Notes: a model not told the origin generated them from the letters alone. A stretch of DNA of 64,000 nucleotides from Polynucleobacter sp. UK-Gri1-W3 (GCF_018881595.1 NZ_JACVQA010000003.1:56896-120895); one strand, 5' to 3'; shown: positions 1-8,733, counted from the stretch's first letter. Made by a program: numbers and translations.

Positions 1-630
1 GACCCCATCCGGAATACCAGCACGCTTGGCAAGTTCGGCAAGAGCCAATGCGGATAGCGGAGTCAATTCAGCAGGTTTAATCACAATCGTGCAGCCAGCA
101 GCTAATGCAGGCGCAATCTTGCGCGTAATCATCGCAATCGGAAAGTTCCATGGAGTAATCGCTACGCAGACACCAATTGCTTGCTTCAAAACCATCAGGC
201 GTTTATCGCTCCAGGTAGTTCCTAAAATTGAACCCTCTACACGTTTCGCTTCTTCAGCAAACCACTCTACAAAAGAGGCCCCATAAATGACTTCACCAGC
301 AGCTTCAGCCAAAGGTTTGCCTTGCTCAAGGGTCATCAGCTTTGCAAGGTCTTGTGTATTTTCAATAATGAGATCAAACCACTTGCGCATGATCGAGGCG
401 CGTTCTTTAGCAAGTTTGCTGCGCCATGCTGGCAGGGCTTTTTCTGCTGCAGCGATAGCTTGTTCGGCATCATGAGTTTCTAAGTTAGCAACATTAGCAA
501 TGATTTCATCGGTTGCTGGGTTGCTAACTGCAAAAGTCTTTTTGGATTCAATCCATTTGCCATCGATAAAAGCGTCTTCTCTAAAAAGACTGGAATCTTT
601 GAGTTGGCTGCGGATATCTACTTTTTGCAT
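1..630 (-). CDS. gabD: NAD(P)-dependent aldehyde dehydrogenase, succinate-semialdehyde dehydrogenase type (partial)
   Basis: The first 210 codons of a gene that runs off the left edge. The ATG at 630 gives MQKVDIRSQLKD. The N-terminal NAD-binding Rossmann domain is visible, with the family motif TPWNFP at residues 159-164 and a KPAELTPLSA stretch from residue 185 that contributes to cofactor binding. The catalytic Glu and Cys lie beyond the edge. The N-terminal pattern (FIDGKW, NPATDE, EQGKPLAEA) is that of GabD-type enzymes, which oxidise succinate semialdehyde to succinate in GABA degradation. Substrate is inferred from family resemblance only; other semialdehyde dehydrogenases share these motifs. 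Confidence 0.85.
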   Translation of the reverse strand, partial: MQKVDIRSQLKDSSLFREDAFIDGKWIESKKTFAVSNPATDEIIANVANLETHDAEQAIAAAEKALPAWRSKLAKERASIMRKWFDLIIENTQDLAKLMTLEQGKPLAEAAGEVIYGASFVEWFAEEAKRVEGSILGTTWSDKRLMVLKQAIGVCVAITPWNFPIAMITRKIAPALAAGCTIVIKPAELTPLSALALAELAKRAGIPDGV

Positions 631-689
631 GATCTATTGCCCCGTTCTTGCTCTGTAATCGATATAGATCATTTTATCCCTCTATAAAT

Positions 690-722
690 AAAAAAGCCTC
701 CAAGCGGTTTAGGCTTGAAGGC
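690..722 (-). terminator. Rho-independent terminator of the ribBA-ribH-nusB unit
   Basis: On the minus strand a stem gccttcaagc / gcttggaggc (one G-U pair) with a short loop is followed by a run of six T. It lies about 30 bases after the nusB stop codon, so it should end the ribBA-ribH-nusB transcript. Confidence 0.75.
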
Positions 723-750
723 AGATATTGTGGGCTGCTAATTGGAGGTT

Positions 751-1260
751 TTAGCCTGCTTGAGTTTCCGTGGTTCGCAGTTTCTGGGCTAGTAGGTCTA
801 ATACGCCGTTCACATACTTATGGCCATCTGTGCCACCAAAGGTTTTGGCAAGCTCTACCGCTTCATTGATTGCTACTTTGTAGGGCACTGAGAGGTCTAC
901 CGCTAGTTCATAAGCGCCAATGAGTAGTGCTGCGTGCTCTACGGGAGAAAGCTCATTAATCGGGCGATCTAGCGCCGGGGTGATGATGGCTTCTAATTCA
1001 TCGGTGCGAGCCAATACGCCATCAAATAAGCCCTGAAAGAGCTCGAGTTGGCAGCGACGGAATGCAGGGTCCTCGGCAAGTTGTTTCGCAATCGCAGCGC
1101 CATTCGGAATGCTGCCGGCACGACGCATCACAAGGCTTTGATATACACCCTGAAGGGCATATTCACGAGCGCGACGACGAGGTGTGAGCGAGCGCTTTGG
1201 TGCTGGCTTTAATTCTTTACCGGCTTGCGGATTGGGTGGGTTTTGGCTAGATGTAGACAT
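751..1260 (-). CDS. nusB: Transcription antitermination factor NusB
   Basis: NusB binds boxA RNA with S10 (NusE) and supports antitermination at rRNA operons. The 169-residue product has a basic, probably disordered N-terminal 25 residues followed by the helical NusB domain, with TPRRRAREYALQGVY at the start and the conserved PINELSPVEHAALLIGAYEL and PYKVAINEAVELAKTFG segments near residues 105-145. It follows ribH by only 5 bases on the minus strand. The ribH-nusB pairing is widely conserved in proteobacteria. The N-terminal extension is typical of Burkholderiales NusB. Confidence 0.97.
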   Translation of the reverse strand: MSTSSQNPPNPQAGKELKPAPKRSLTPRRRAREYALQGVYQSLVMRRAGSIPNGAAIAKQLAEDPAFRRCQLELFQGLFDGVLARTDELEAIITPALDRPINELSPVEHAALLIGAYELAVDLSVPYKVAINEAVELAKTFGGTDGHKYVNGVLDLLAQKLRTTETQAG

Positions 1261-1265
1261 GCGAA

Positions 1266-1778
1266 TTATTCTTCTTCACTCGAGTTGATTTCGATATCGA
1301 TATCAGGGGTCAATGCCAAGGCTAAGTTCGCCATTTCTACTACTGCTTGAGCGCATTCTGCACCTTTAACCTGAACACGCGCAAGCGCTTGTTCATCTGT
1401 GTCGCAAGTGAGCACACCATTAGCGATTGGCAATCCAGAGTCAATAGAGATGCGTGTAATGCCAGCAGCAGATTCATTGGAGACAAGCTCAAAGTGGTAT
1501 GTCTCGCCGCGGATCACTGCACCAAGGGCAACTAAACCATCAAACTCGCCGGTCTCAACTAGCTTTTGCAGTGCAAAGGGAATCTCAAGTGCCCCAGGTA
1601 CGGTCACGAGCTTGATATCAGATTGACTAACGCCAAGAGAGATTAGTTCATTGATGCAAGAGTTCGTTAGCGCAACGCAATGGTCTTCATTAAAGCGCGC
1701 TTGTACAACACCAATACGTAAATCCTGGCCGTTAAGGTCTACTTCTAATACACCTACAAAGTCATTAGTGCTAGTCAT
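1266..1778 (-). CDS. ribH: 6,7-dimethyl-8-ribityllumazine synthase
   Basis: RibH condenses 3,4-dihydroxy-2-butanone 4-phosphate with 5-amino-6-ribitylaminouracil to give lumazine, the penultimate step of riboflavin synthesis. The 170-residue product is the usual size. The signature region [21 protein letters not shown] sequence is present here as [18 protein letters not shown], including the active-site His, followed by [15 protein letters not shown]. It sits between ribBA (46 bases upstream) and nusB (5 bases downstream), all on the minus strand, consistent with one transcript. Confidence 0.97.
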   Translation of the reverse strand: MTSTNDFVGVLEVDLNGQDLRIGVVQARFNEDHCVALTNSCINELISLGVSQSDIKLVTVPGALEIPFALQKLVETGEFDGLVALGAVIRGETYHFELVSNESAAGITRISIDSGLPIANGVLTCDTDEQALARVQVKGAECAQAVVEMANLALALTPDIDIEINSSEEE

Positions 1779-1824
1779 ATCAATTTTCTAAAATTATTTA
1801 ATACTGTGATGATTGTTAGATTTG

Positions 1825-2955
1825 TTAGGAAGTGTAGGGCTTATAGTCTGTCACTTCGAGCTTATAACCAGAGAGGCTTGGAACAGGGCTTGGATTGGCT
1901 AGTAAACGCATTTTGCCTACGCCGATATCTTTTAATATTTGGGCGCCAATACCGTAGCTTCTGAAATCCGTTTTTCTGGCCAAAGGTTTCTTGGCTTCTT
2001 CTTGTGATTGATTCAGTTTCTGAAACTGTGCCAACCAATCTTGATCATTTGGAGCGGCAATGCCAGAGGCATTGAGCAGCACTGCAACACCAGAGGATGA
2101 AGAAGCAATCTCCTCTAGGGCTTTAGCTAGTGGCCAAGAATGGGTGCTGACGTTAGAGTCTAGGAAATCCAAGACGGTAACTGGCTCATGCACGCGCACC
2201 AAGGTTTCTTGAGCTTCAGAAGGTTTGCCATGCACCAATGCAATATGAATGCATGAGCTTGGAGTATCGCGATAAATGATGCCTTGGAATTTCCCCCAAG
2301 GCGTGATGAATTCTCTACTACCTTCGCGCACCACAATACTTTCATGTTGGCTGCGATATTGAATGAGATCTGCAATGCTGCCAATTCTTAATTGATGCTC
2401 TTCTGCAAACTCAAGGAGATCTGGAAGGCGCGCCATGCTGCCATCGTCTTTCATGATTTCACAAATCACAGAAGTAGGTGAGCATCCTGCCATTGCTGCT
2501 AAGTCACAGCCCGCTTCAGTATGGCCAGAGCGAATGAGTACGCCACCAGGTTGCGCCATCAATGGGAAGATATGCCCAGGTTGAACTAAATCACTAGGCT
2601 TGGCATTTGGTGCTACGGCAGTTTTAATAGTGAGCGCACGATCGGCTGCTGAGATTCCAGTAGTAACCCCAGTTGCTGCCTCAATAGATACCGTGAAATT
2701 GGTTCCCATTGATGTGCCGTTATCACGCACCATCAGTGGAAGGTTCAATTGTTGGCAGCGCTCACGCGTCAAGGTTAAGCAAATCAAGCCGCGTCCATGT
2801 TTTGCCATGAAATTCACGGCCTCTGCAGTGACGTGATCGGCAGCAATGACTAAATCGCCTTCGTTCTCGCGATCTTCTTCATCGACGAGGATCACCATTT
2901 TGCCAGCGCTGAGCTCGGCAATAATTTCTTCGGTGGAGGCAAGGGTATTTGGCAT
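1825..2955 (-). CDS. ribBA: 3,4-dihydroxy-2-butanone 4-phosphate synthase with a degenerate GTP cyclohydrolase II-like C-terminal domain
   Basis: Residues 1 to about 200 form an intact RibB domain: the acidic [12 protein letters not shown] loop near residues 25-36, the HGRGLICL stretch and the [10 protein letters not shown] motif are all present. RibB converts ribulose 5-phosphate to DHBP plus formate. Residues about 210-376 align in order with RibA (GTP cyclohydrolase II) but lack the three zinc-binding cysteines of the GD.FGS.RCDCG motif and the GRGIG motif, so this half is unlikely to hydrolyse GTP. The end, with [19 protein letters not shown], is still RibA-like. Such proteins have been called RibBX. 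It leads the ribBA-ribH-nusB unit and is divergent from the pilin genes. Confidence 0.93.
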   Translation of the reverse strand: MPNTLASTEEIIAELSAGKMVILVDEEDRENEGDLVIAADHVTAEAVNFMAKHGRGLICLTLTRERCQQLNLPLMVRDNGTSMGTNFTVSIEAATGVTTGISAADRALTIKTAVAPNAKPSDLVQPGHIFPLMAQPGGVLIRSGHTEAGCDLAAMAGCSPTSVICEIMKDDGSMARLPDLLEFAEEHQLRIGSIADLIQYRSQHESIVVREGSREFITPWGKFQGIIYRDTPSSCIHIALVHGKPSEAQETLVRVHEPVTVLDFLDSNVSTHSWPLAKALEEIASSSSGVAVLLNASGIAAPNDQDWLAQFQKLNQSQEEAKKPLARKTDFRSYGIGAQILKDIGVGKMRLLANPSPVPSLSGYKLEVTDYKPYTS

Positions 2956-3077
2956 ATCCCTCTATTTTAAGCGCAGGACCTACTTGTTGTTCGGTCCTAC
3001 TGCAATATCCCATCTTTCTGACGGTAAGAGCCTTGGACAGGAGTTTCAGATCAGGAGCCTAGCTTTGAAAATGGGTA

Positions 3078-3407
3078 ATGCCCCCTAAAAAGCAATCCAA
3101 CTCAGGTCTCGGCCCTCGGAATTGCCAGGGATTCATTTTGCTGGAGGTTTTGGTGGCAATGAGCATCATTTTGGGAGTCTGGATGGCATCAGTAGGGGTC
3201 TATCAGCGTCTTGCTTTAAACCTAGTCCAACAAGAGGCCAAAAGATCGCAATTGAGAAAGGAGTCGGATGTCCATGAAACACAACAACAAGTTAAAGCTA
3301 ATTCCTATTTATCTGGCAAAAATTTAATTAATGAGCCTGCTCGAATGTCTAGTCGGAATCGCTCTGTGCGTACTACTACTCAATCCGTTGCTAAAAACCA
3401 GCGCTGA
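3078..3407 (+). CDS. PilV-like type IV minor pilin, short
   Basis: A 109-residue protein with a class III prepilin signal: a positively charged leader of 18 residues ending in Gly, then FILLEVLVAMSI, with Glu at mature position 5 and a hydrophobic helix. This is cut by prepilin peptidase (PilD) and inserted in the inner membrane for pilus initiation. The remainder after residue 60 is polar and short compared with normal PilV proteins (about 150 residues or more), and its last 77 bases overlap the next pilin gene. The C-terminal part may therefore be non-native or truncated. First of four minor-pilin genes. No obvious strong ribosome binding site. Confidence 0.7.
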   Translation: MPPKKQSNSGLGPRNCQGFILLEVLVAMSIILGVWMASVGVYQRLALNLVQQEAKRSQLRKESDVHETQQQVKANSYLSGKNLINEPARMSSRNRSVRTTTQSVAKNQR

Positions 3408-3984
3408 TTTAGTTATCAAGCAAATTGAGTTTGAAAAAACACAATCATTAATCTCAGAAGCAGACCGTGCCTTCGAGCTGATTGGTCGCGCTATTCGCAT
3501 TGCTGGCTATCGCAATATTCAAAATACACAAATAAGAAGCCAAACTTCAGGACATAAAACAAATGCAATTTTATTTCTTGAAGTAAATAAAAAATCAGGA
3601 TTTCGAGGATCTGATGATTTGACTATCCGTCATGAATTATCGGATGGGGTAGATTTTGATTGCATTGGTAATACCCTGACTAAAGATCGCACCAAGAATC
3701 ATTTAGCCATACAAGGATTCTTAGTGGATTGTCAAGCAGGAGTTCCAAAGGGTCAAAAAGTCAATGGCGGCTCACTGATATGCCAGTCTCTGGATCGCCA
3801 AGGGCGGATTCAAAATACTACCCTGATGAATGGTGTGAATGGACTCTTTATTGAGGAGCTCAATACCACTCAGACCCAATCCATGATGGGTCAGAGGCTA
3901 TTTAAGATCAAGCTGCAAATGACTGATGGGGCGAAGCTCAATATGGATCTAGAGCGTATTTTTGCAACAAGGAATCTGCTTTGA
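3331..3984 (+). CDS. PilW-like type IV minor pilin, leader apparently missing
   Basis: The 217-residue product begins directly with MSLLECLVGIALCVLLL, which matches the mature N-terminus of a pilin (Glu at position 5, then a hydrophobic helix) with no preceding leader ending in Gly. An in-frame TAA lies one codon upstream of the ATG. The body (ELIGRAIRIAGYRN and following) is PilW-like, and the C-terminal half has four or so cysteines. It overlaps the preceding pilin gene by 77 bases and the next by 4. The product should join a pilus-priming minor-pilin complex, but without a leader prepilin peptidase could not process it. The true start may differ or the gene may carry a frameshift upstream. 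Confidence 0.65.
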   Translation: MSLLECLVGIALCVLLLNPLLKTSADLVIKQIEFEKTQSLISEADRAFELIGRAIRIAGYRNIQNTQIRSQTSGHKTNAILFLEVNKKSGFRGSDDLTIRHELSDGVDFDCIGNTLTKDRTKNHLAIQGFLVDCQAGVPKGQKVNGGSLICQSLDRQGRIQNTTLMNGVNGLFIEELNTTQTQSMMGQRLFKIKLQMTDGAKLNMDLERIFATRNLL

Positions 3985-4310
3985 TCTTAGCTTGGGTAAT
4001 TTCACTACTCTTGCTTTGCTCCTCTCTGGTGGCTTATTTAGAGAGGTTGAACGCATTGCGCATCGTAGAGGTGAAAACAATGGAAGCGGCACAGAAAAAT
4101 TTTATTTCCGCTGAAAGTGCAGTATTAGAGTGTGAGAAAAATTTAACAGCTCTTGCTGATCTCAAAGAAAATAGATGTTTTATTCAGTCAGCTGGTAAAA
4201 ACCATTGGTTGATCTCCAGTAAAGAAAAGCCAGCAATTCAAATAGGTGTTGTCATTGATGAAAAAACTGGTGTTGCAACTCGTATGAATTGGCGACAAGT
4301 ATTTGAATAA
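3981..4310 (+). CDS. Small membrane-anchored protein in the minor-pilin cluster (PilX-like position)
   Basis: A 109-residue protein starting at TTG (overlapping the previous stop) with an N-terminal hydrophobic segment (ILAWVISLLLLCSSLVAYLE) and a polar C-terminal domain containing two cysteines (C at about 51 and 67). It has no canonical G-F-x-x-x-E prepilin motif. Its position between PilW-like and FimT/GspH-like genes corresponds to PilX in other type IV pilus clusters, so it is probably an accessory pilus protein. Function is inferred from context only. Confidence 0.55.
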   Translation: MILAWVISLLLLCSSLVAYLERLNALRIVEVKTMEAAQKNFISAESAVLECEKNLTALADLKENRCFIQSAGKNHWLISSKEKPAIQIGVVIDEKTGVATRMNWRQVFE

Positions 4311-4851
4311 ATCAAAGGATGGATTCAGCCTTCTTGAATTAATGGCTGTAGTCTTAATCATTGCAATTGCTGCTATGGCGACGATGCCTTTATTGCAAGA
4401 GCAAATAGCAGCCAGAGAAATTGATACTATCGCCAGAAGATTTATCAGTCATGCGCACTTTGCTCGTCAGCAAGCACTTCATTTGGGCCAGCCCGTGCAT
4501 CTGGTTCCCATTTCTGGTGATCAGTGGGAGGCGGGGTGGATTGTCAAAAGCGGCTGTATCGGAAAGTCTGTGAAGGCAGGGTGTATCGATAAGCCCTGGT
4601 TCACGCAGGCAGGTATTGAGCCTATTTACTTTAAAGGTGGTGGTAAGCAGTTCATTGACCCCCATTCTGGCAAGAAGGGCATTTTGTTTAACGCAGCTGG
4701 CGCTGCTAAAACGGCTCAAGGCGGGTTTGTGGCCAATCGATTGATACTGGGGCACAGTCGGAGCCCCGACTTGGAGCGGCAAATGATTCTGGGTAGCGGC
4801 GGGCGCTGGCGCATCTGTGATCCCACGAGAGATGCTAAGCGTTGTCATTGA
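4303..4851 (+). CDS. FimT/GspH-type pseudopilin
   Basis: The 182-residue product starts at a TTG codon and has a short leader ending in Gly (MNKSKDG) followed by FSLLELMAVVLIIAIAAMA, a textbook type IV pilin N-terminus with Glu at mature position 5. The C-terminal domain contains paired cysteines and the RFISHAHFARQQALHLGQPVHL region typical of GspH/FimT/FimU minor pilins. FimT-like proteins take part in pilus priming and in DNA binding during natural transformation. It overlaps the preceding gene by 8 bases. The following ribD starts just beyond its stop, so the pilin genes and ribD may be co-transcribed. Confidence 0.8.
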   Translation: MNKSKDGFSLLELMAVVLIIAIAAMATMPLLQEQIAAREIDTIARRFISHAHFARQQALHLGQPVHLVPISGDQWEAGWIVKSGCIGKSVKAGCIDKPWFTQAGIEPIYFKGGGKQFIDPHSGKKGILFNAAGAAKTAQGGFVANRLILGHSRSPDLERQMILGSGGRWRICDPTRDAKRCH

Positions 4852-4868
4852 ATGGTTTAATAGACCCT

Positions 4869-5981
4869 ATGTACAGCGCAGTTGACCAACAGTTCATGAG
4901 CGAGGCAGTGGCCGAAGCTCAAAAAGCACTTTATTTATCCAACCCTAATCCCAGGGTGGGTTGCGTCGTTGTTAAAGATGGCCAAGTGATTGGTAGAGGT
5001 TTTACACAGAAGGTTGGTAGCGCCCATGCTGAAGTTCAAGCTCTTGCTAATGCTAAAGCACTCGGAAATGATCCTATTGGGTCAACCATCTATGTAACCT
5101 TAGAACCATGTAATCACACTGGTCGTACACCGCCCTGTGTAGATGCCTTAATTGCAGCTAAACCGACCACTGTATTTGTAGCGATGTCAGATCCCAACCC
5201 CTTGGTTGCCGGCAAAGGCATAGAGCGTTTAAAAGCAGCAGGGATTAATGTTCATTGTGGGCTTATGGAGTCAGAAGCGCGCTCTTTAAATCCAGGATTT
5301 ATTTCACGTATGACTCGAGGTTTACCTTGGGTGCGTATGAAGATTGCGGCAAGTCTTGATGGTAAGACGGCATTGCCGGATGGTCGCAGTCAGTGGATTA
5401 CTGGACAGATTGCAAGAGCTGATGGTCATCATTGGCGTGCACAAGCATGTGCCATTGTGACTGGTGTAGGTACTGTTAAAGGGGATGACCCTAGCCTGAA
5501 TGTACGAGATGTACAAACTGAACGACAGCCTTGGCGCATCATCGTTGATTCCAAATTAGAGACACCACTTACTTCAAAGATCTTGGATGGGCATCAATCT
5601 GGCGTCATCATTGTTTGCGCCAGTCTAGATGGCTCTGAGATGCAGCAAAAAGCTAAGGTATTTACTGAACGCGGCATTGAAGTAATTGCTATGGCAAACC
5701 CCTTTGGTAAGGTCGATCTGCCAAAGCTATTCTCGTATCTGGCCAAAGAGCGTGAAATGAATGAGATTCATATTGAGGCTGGCTTTAAGCTCAATGGATC
5801 CCTGCTTAGAGAGTGCTGTGTTGATGAGTTATTGCTCTACTACGCACCATTCTTCATGGGCGATGGTATTGGCATGGCCAATGTTTCGCCCCTAAATTCC
5901 TTGAATGATAAAGAACAGTGGCAAGTAATTGATCACAGTCTCTTTGGCTCTGATCTTCGACTACGTTTAATTAAGAACTAA
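4869..5981 (+). CDS. ribD: Bifunctional riboflavin deaminase/reductase RibD
   Basis: RibD deaminates the pyrimidine ring and reduces the ribosyl side chain in riboflavin synthesis. The N-terminal cytidine-deaminase-like domain shows the zinc site (HAEVQAL, then EPCNHTGRTPPC). The C-terminal reductase domain begins near residue 150 (PWVRMKIAASLDGKTALPDG) and includes GVGTVKGDDPSLNVR. The ATG at 4869 (MYSAVDQQF) is preferred over an in-frame TTG at 4842 because homologues begin with the deaminase domain and it avoids overlap with the pilin gene. It gives 370 residues, the usual size. ribE follows after 10 bases. Confidence 0.95.
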   Translation: MYSAVDQQFMSEAVAEAQKALYLSNPNPRVGCVVVKDGQVIGRGFTQKVGSAHAEVQALANAKALGNDPIGSTIYVTLEPCNHTGRTPPCVDALIAAKPTTVFVAMSDPNPLVAGKGIERLKAAGINVHCGLMESEARSLNPGFISRMTRGLPWVRMKIAASLDGKTALPDGRSQWITGQIARADGHHWRAQACAIVTGVGTVKGDDPSLNVRDVQTERQPWRIIVDSKLETPLTSKILDGHQSGVIIVCASLDGSEMQQKAKVFTERGIEVIAMANPFGKVDLPKLFSYLAKEREMNEIHIEAGFKLNGSLLRECCVDELLLYYAPFFMGDGIGMANVSPLNSLNDKEQWQVIDHSLFGSDLRLRLIKN

Positions 5982-5991
5982 AATTACATCT

Positions 5992-6609
5992 ATGTTTACT
6001 GGAATCATTACCGCAGTTGGTCAAATTAAAAGCGCTCAAGCAAAAGGCGATGGCTTGCATTTAGTTGTCGAAGTTCCAGCAGGCTATCTGGATGATGTTG
6101 CCTTAGGTGACAGTATTGCGATTCAGGGCGCTTGCATGACTGCCACCCAGCTAACAAATAATTCCTTTGCCCTGGATACCTCCCGTGAGTCCCTCAATAA
6201 AACCGTTGGTTTGGATAAAGTCGGCCCAGTCAATCTTGAAAAAGCCATGCGCTTAAATGATCGCCTAGGTGGTCATTTAGTGAGTGGGCACGTAGATGGC
6301 GTTGGTAAGGTCGCACACTTTGCACAAGTAGTTAATGATGCTTATGGCTCTTGGTTGTTGCGCATTGAGGCGCCTAAAGAGTTGGCGCAATACTTGGCTT
6401 ATAAAGGCTCTATTGTCGTCAATGGCGTATCACTCACCGTCAATCAGACTGAAGACACGGCAAACGCTTGCATCATCGACATCAATATCATTCCACATAC
6501 CTTAGAAAACACTACGCTAGGTAACTTGAAGCAAGGTGATGCCGTGAATCTGGAGGTGGATCTTATTGCGCGTTATGTGGCGAGAATGCTAGAAACTCAA
6601 GGTAAATAG
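5992..6609 (+). CDS. ribE: Riboflavin synthase
   Basis: Riboflavin synthase dismutates two lumazine molecules to riboflavin and the ribityl pyrimidine. The 205-residue protein begins with the invariant MFTGIIT and has two tandem lumazine-binding (beta-barrel) repeats, residues 1-97 and 98-200, with the GGHLVSGHVDG motif beginning the second. It lies 10 bases after ribD, so the two form an operon that complements the divergent ribBA-ribH unit. It is called ribC in E. coli and ribE in most other annotations. Confidence 0.97.
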   Translation: MFTGIITAVGQIKSAQAKGDGLHLVVEVPAGYLDDVALGDSIAIQGACMTATQLTNNSFALDTSRESLNKTVGLDKVGPVNLEKAMRLNDRLGGHLVSGHVDGVGKVAHFAQVVNDAYGSWLLRIEAPKELAQYLAYKGSIVVNGVSLTVNQTEDTANACIIDINIIPHTLENTTLGNLKQGDAVNLEVDLIARYVARMLETQGK

Positions 6610-6618
6610 ATTTACTTC

Positions 6619-6909
6619 TTATTTTCTAGCTTCTGCTTTTCGATATGCCGCATCTTGATCTCGCTTACCGACAGCAATCACTAGAACTACAAGTCTGTGA
6701 TCAATGACTTCGTAAACGAGTCTGTAACCGACGGTTCTCAGTTTAATTTTATAAAAGTCGTCTAAGTCGCCATGAAGTTTTGCTGAGGGCACTCTTGGAT
6801 TAATCAGGCGTTTCTGTAATTGCTTTTTAAATTGTTCTTTTATTGAGTTATCTAATTTTTGCCATTCTTTTAGCGCAAGAGTATGAAACTCAAGATTAAA
6901 GCTCTTCAA
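6619..6909 (-). CDS. relE: RelE/StbE-family toxin
   Basis: A 96-residue RelE-fold mRNA interferase. Typical features are the N-terminal basic helix (ALKEWQKLD), the KLHGDLDDFYKIKLRTVGYRLVYEV core with the conserved Arg residues, and VLVIAVGKRD near the end. RelE-type toxins cleave mRNA on the ribosome. Its start overlaps the end of the upstream antitoxin gene by 14 bases, the usual arrangement for antitoxin-toxin pairs. The gene ends 9 bases from the convergent ribE stop. Confidence 0.9.
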   Translation of the reverse strand: MKSFNLEFHTLALKEWQKLDNSIKEQFKKQLQKRLINPRVPSAKLHGDLDDFYKIKLRTVGYRLVYEVIDHRLVVLVIAVGKRDQDAAYRKAEARK

Positions 6910-7150
6910 GCTTCACTTTCACAGTTTTGCCACCTTTGCGAGCCTGAATGGTTTTAATGAGCGAGACATCATCAATTAGATCGAGCAATGCTTCATAAGC
7001 CTTTGCCGACAAAAGATAGGCTTCGGGCTTGTTGTGGTTTAAGACGGCCACGGGAAGGTCGCCAGCGATTTCCATGATCTTGCTGGGATTGCGCCTTAAG
7101 TCAGTCATGCTGACTGTGGTTTTGGCGTGAATAGTCTGTGTAAGGCTCAT
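6896..7150 (-). CDS. StbD/Phd-YefM-family antitoxin
   Basis: An 84-residue antitoxin starting at ATG 7150 (MSLTQTIHAKTTVSMTDLRRNP). The SMTDLRRNPSKIM and PVAVLNHNKPEAYLLSAKAYEALLD stretches are the Phd/YefM N-terminal DNA-binding fold found in StbD partners of RelE-like StbE toxins. The C-terminal tail (KGGKTVKVKLEEL) should wrap the toxin. A longer upstream in-frame start exists at 7207 but adds a tail not seen in the family. The pair should repress its own promoter, which lies in the AT-rich stretch 7151-7207. Confidence 0.88.
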   Translation of the reverse strand: MSLTQTIHAKTTVSMTDLRRNPSKIMEIAGDLPVAVLNHNKPEAYLLSAKAYEALLDLIDDVSLIKTIQARKGGKTVKVKLEEL

Positions 7151-7207
7151 ATAAAAATACCCATAATTTAGTGCATTATTATGCGCTTTTTTGTAAATGT
7201 CAAACAT

Positions 7208-7231
7208 AAAAAAATAGGGCCTTACGGCCCC
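7208..7231 (-). terminator. Rho-independent terminator downstream of queC
   Basis: On the minus strand the stem gggcc-gtaa-ggccc is followed by TA and a run of seven T. It lies about 25 bases beyond the queC stop and separates the tol-pal-cpoB-queC unit from the toxin-antitoxin pair. Confidence 0.8.
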
Positions 7232-7256
7232 ATGGATTTGATTTATTAAAAATGGT

Positions 7257-7991
7257 TTATCTGTAGCGGGTTGGGTCGACTAGATTGGCTTGCTTAAAAC
7301 CCGCCTGTCTTAATCTGCAAGACTCACATTCTCCACAGGCTTCACCCAAATCATTTGCCTGATAGCAAGAGACTGTTTGGGAGTAATCCACTCCTAGGGT
7401 GCTGCCTAGTTGAATGATTTCTGCTTTAGTGAGGCTGATGATCGGTGCATGCACCCGAAAGCGATTTGCATCATTAATAGCTTCTACACCCGCCTTGGTG
7501 GCTAGGTTGGCCATATGCTCAAAAGAGGCTACATACTCAGGCCTGCAATCTGGGTAGCCTGAGTAATCCACTGCATTAGCACCGTAGAAAACATCCAGGC
7601 CACCTAATGATTCTGCCCAGCCCAATGCAAGCGATAGCAAGATCGTATTGCGTGCTGGTACATAAGTGATGGGAATTTCTTGATCTTTCCCAGGGGTAAT
7701 AGGAACTGCGATTGAAGAATCAGTTAAAGCGGATCCCCCAAAACGAGTGAGATCTAAATTCACTACTTCATGCCTTGCGACTCCAACTTGTTTGGCGATA
7801 TGTTTAGCTGCAGCCAATTCAGAGGAGTGACGTTGACCATAGCCAACTGATAATGCATAAGGTGTGTAACCAAGATCTTTAGCAAGTGCTAGAACGGTAG
7901 TGGAGTCTAGACCACCAGAGAACAGGATGACCGCTGGAGCGCCTGGTTTACGGGGCGCCAGTGATTCAAATGCAGCGGACAAATTAGACAT
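7257..7991 (-). CDS. queC: 7-cyano-7-deazaguanine (preQ0) synthase
   Basis: QueC converts 7-carboxy-7-deazaguanine to preQ0 with ATP and ammonia in queuosine synthesis. The ATG at 7991 (MSNLSAAFE) gives 244 residues. The PP-loop SGGLDSTT lies near residue 25 and the C-terminal zinc cluster C-x7-C-x2-C-x2-C ([17 protein letters not shown]) near residue 220. In many bacteria queC adjoins tol-pal-cpoB, as here. The start is chosen by homology: the reading frame is open further upstream but overlaps cpoB. Confidence 0.95.
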   Translation of the reverse strand: MSNLSAAFESLAPRKPGAPAVILFSGGLDSTTVLALAKDLGYTPYALSVGYGQRHSSELAAAKHIAKQVGVARHEVVNLDLTRFGGSALTDSSIAVPITPGKDQEIPITYVPARNTILLSLALGWAESLGGLDVFYGANAVDYSGYPDCRPEYVASFEHMANLATKAGVEAINDANRFRVHAPIISLTKAEIIQLGSTLGVDYSQTVSCYQANDLGEACGECESCRLRQAGFKQANLVDPTRYR

Positions 7992-8001
7992 GGCTGATGA
8001 A

Positions 8002-8733
8002 TTACTTGGTGCCAGCAATGAGTTGCTGCGCATCTTTGGCTGCTTCAGTATCTGGGTACTTGGCAATAATCTCGCTAAAGGTTTTCTTGGCGGCAACTTT
8101 ATTGCCACTCTCTAATTGAGAGTTTCCTAATGTGACCATTGCCGTAGGAACGCGTGGATGATTCGGGAATCTCTTAATCAGGCTTTGCAGTTGGCTAATC
8201 GCGCCGGAGTAATCTTTATTTGCATATTTGCTGTTCCCGCTCCAGTACAAGGCAAGTGGTAAGTAAGGACTCTTAGGATATTTAACGGCAAATGCTGTAA
8301 ATCCTTCGTCAGCCTTTTTGAGATTACCAGCTTGAAATGACTTTAAGGCATCGTCGTACGCTCTCTTCTCACCGGGCTGAACCGTGCCGCTGACACCTTC
8401 GATGGTGACAGTACGTGGCTCAAAATTACCTAAGCGAGTATCGAGATCTTGGTAGTAAGTCTTTTGACTGTTGTTAATGTCTTCACCTTGCTTTTCAAGC
8501 TCTTCCACTTTGCCACGCAGCTCTGCATTCTCAGTTTTGAGTTTGTCGATTTGACCCTGTAACTCAAGCTGGGTGGTTGCTAGAGACTTGCGTAGGTCCA
8601 AAATAGCCTTGCGCGCTTCATCATCCGAGAAAAGAGCCCAAGCGCTATTAGATGCGCCTAAACAGATTAGTGCAGCACTTAAACAAAACGCTCGTGAGAG
8701 CGTTTGTTTTGCAGAGTAAGAAAGCATCTTCAT
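8002..8733 (-). CDS. cpoB: Cell division coordinator CpoB (YbgF)
   Basis: A periplasmic protein that binds TolA and PBP1B and links outer-membrane constriction to septal peptidoglycan synthesis. The 243-residue product has a signal peptide (residues 1-35, ending SAWA), a coiled coil over about residues 45-90 ([18 protein letters not shown]) and a C-terminal TPR domain ([20 protein letters not shown] onward). Lengths and order fit YbgF. It follows pal directly and is the last tol-cluster member before queC. Confidence 0.95.
   Translation of the reverse strand: MKMLSYSAKQTLSRAFCLSAALICLGASNSAWALFSDDEARKAILDLRKSLATTQLELQGQIDKLKTENAELRGKVEELEKQGEDINNSQKTYYQDLDTRLGNFEPRTVTIEGVSGTVQPGEKRAYDDALKSFQAGNLKKADEGFTAFAVKYPKSPYLPLALYWSGNSKYANKDYSGAISQLQSLIKRFPNHPRVPTAMVTLGNSQLESGNKVAAKKTFSEIIAKYPDTEAAKDAQQLIAGTK

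Noticed and set aside
287..475. Plus-strand open frame opposite the aldehyde dehydrogenase
   Set aside because: It lies entirely antisense to a clear coding sequence and has no family resemblance or ribosome binding site.
2956..3077. Possible FMN riboswitch before ribBA
   Set aside because: The short aggacc/ggtcct hairpin lacks the conserved FMN riboswitch core sequences, and the spacing is too small.
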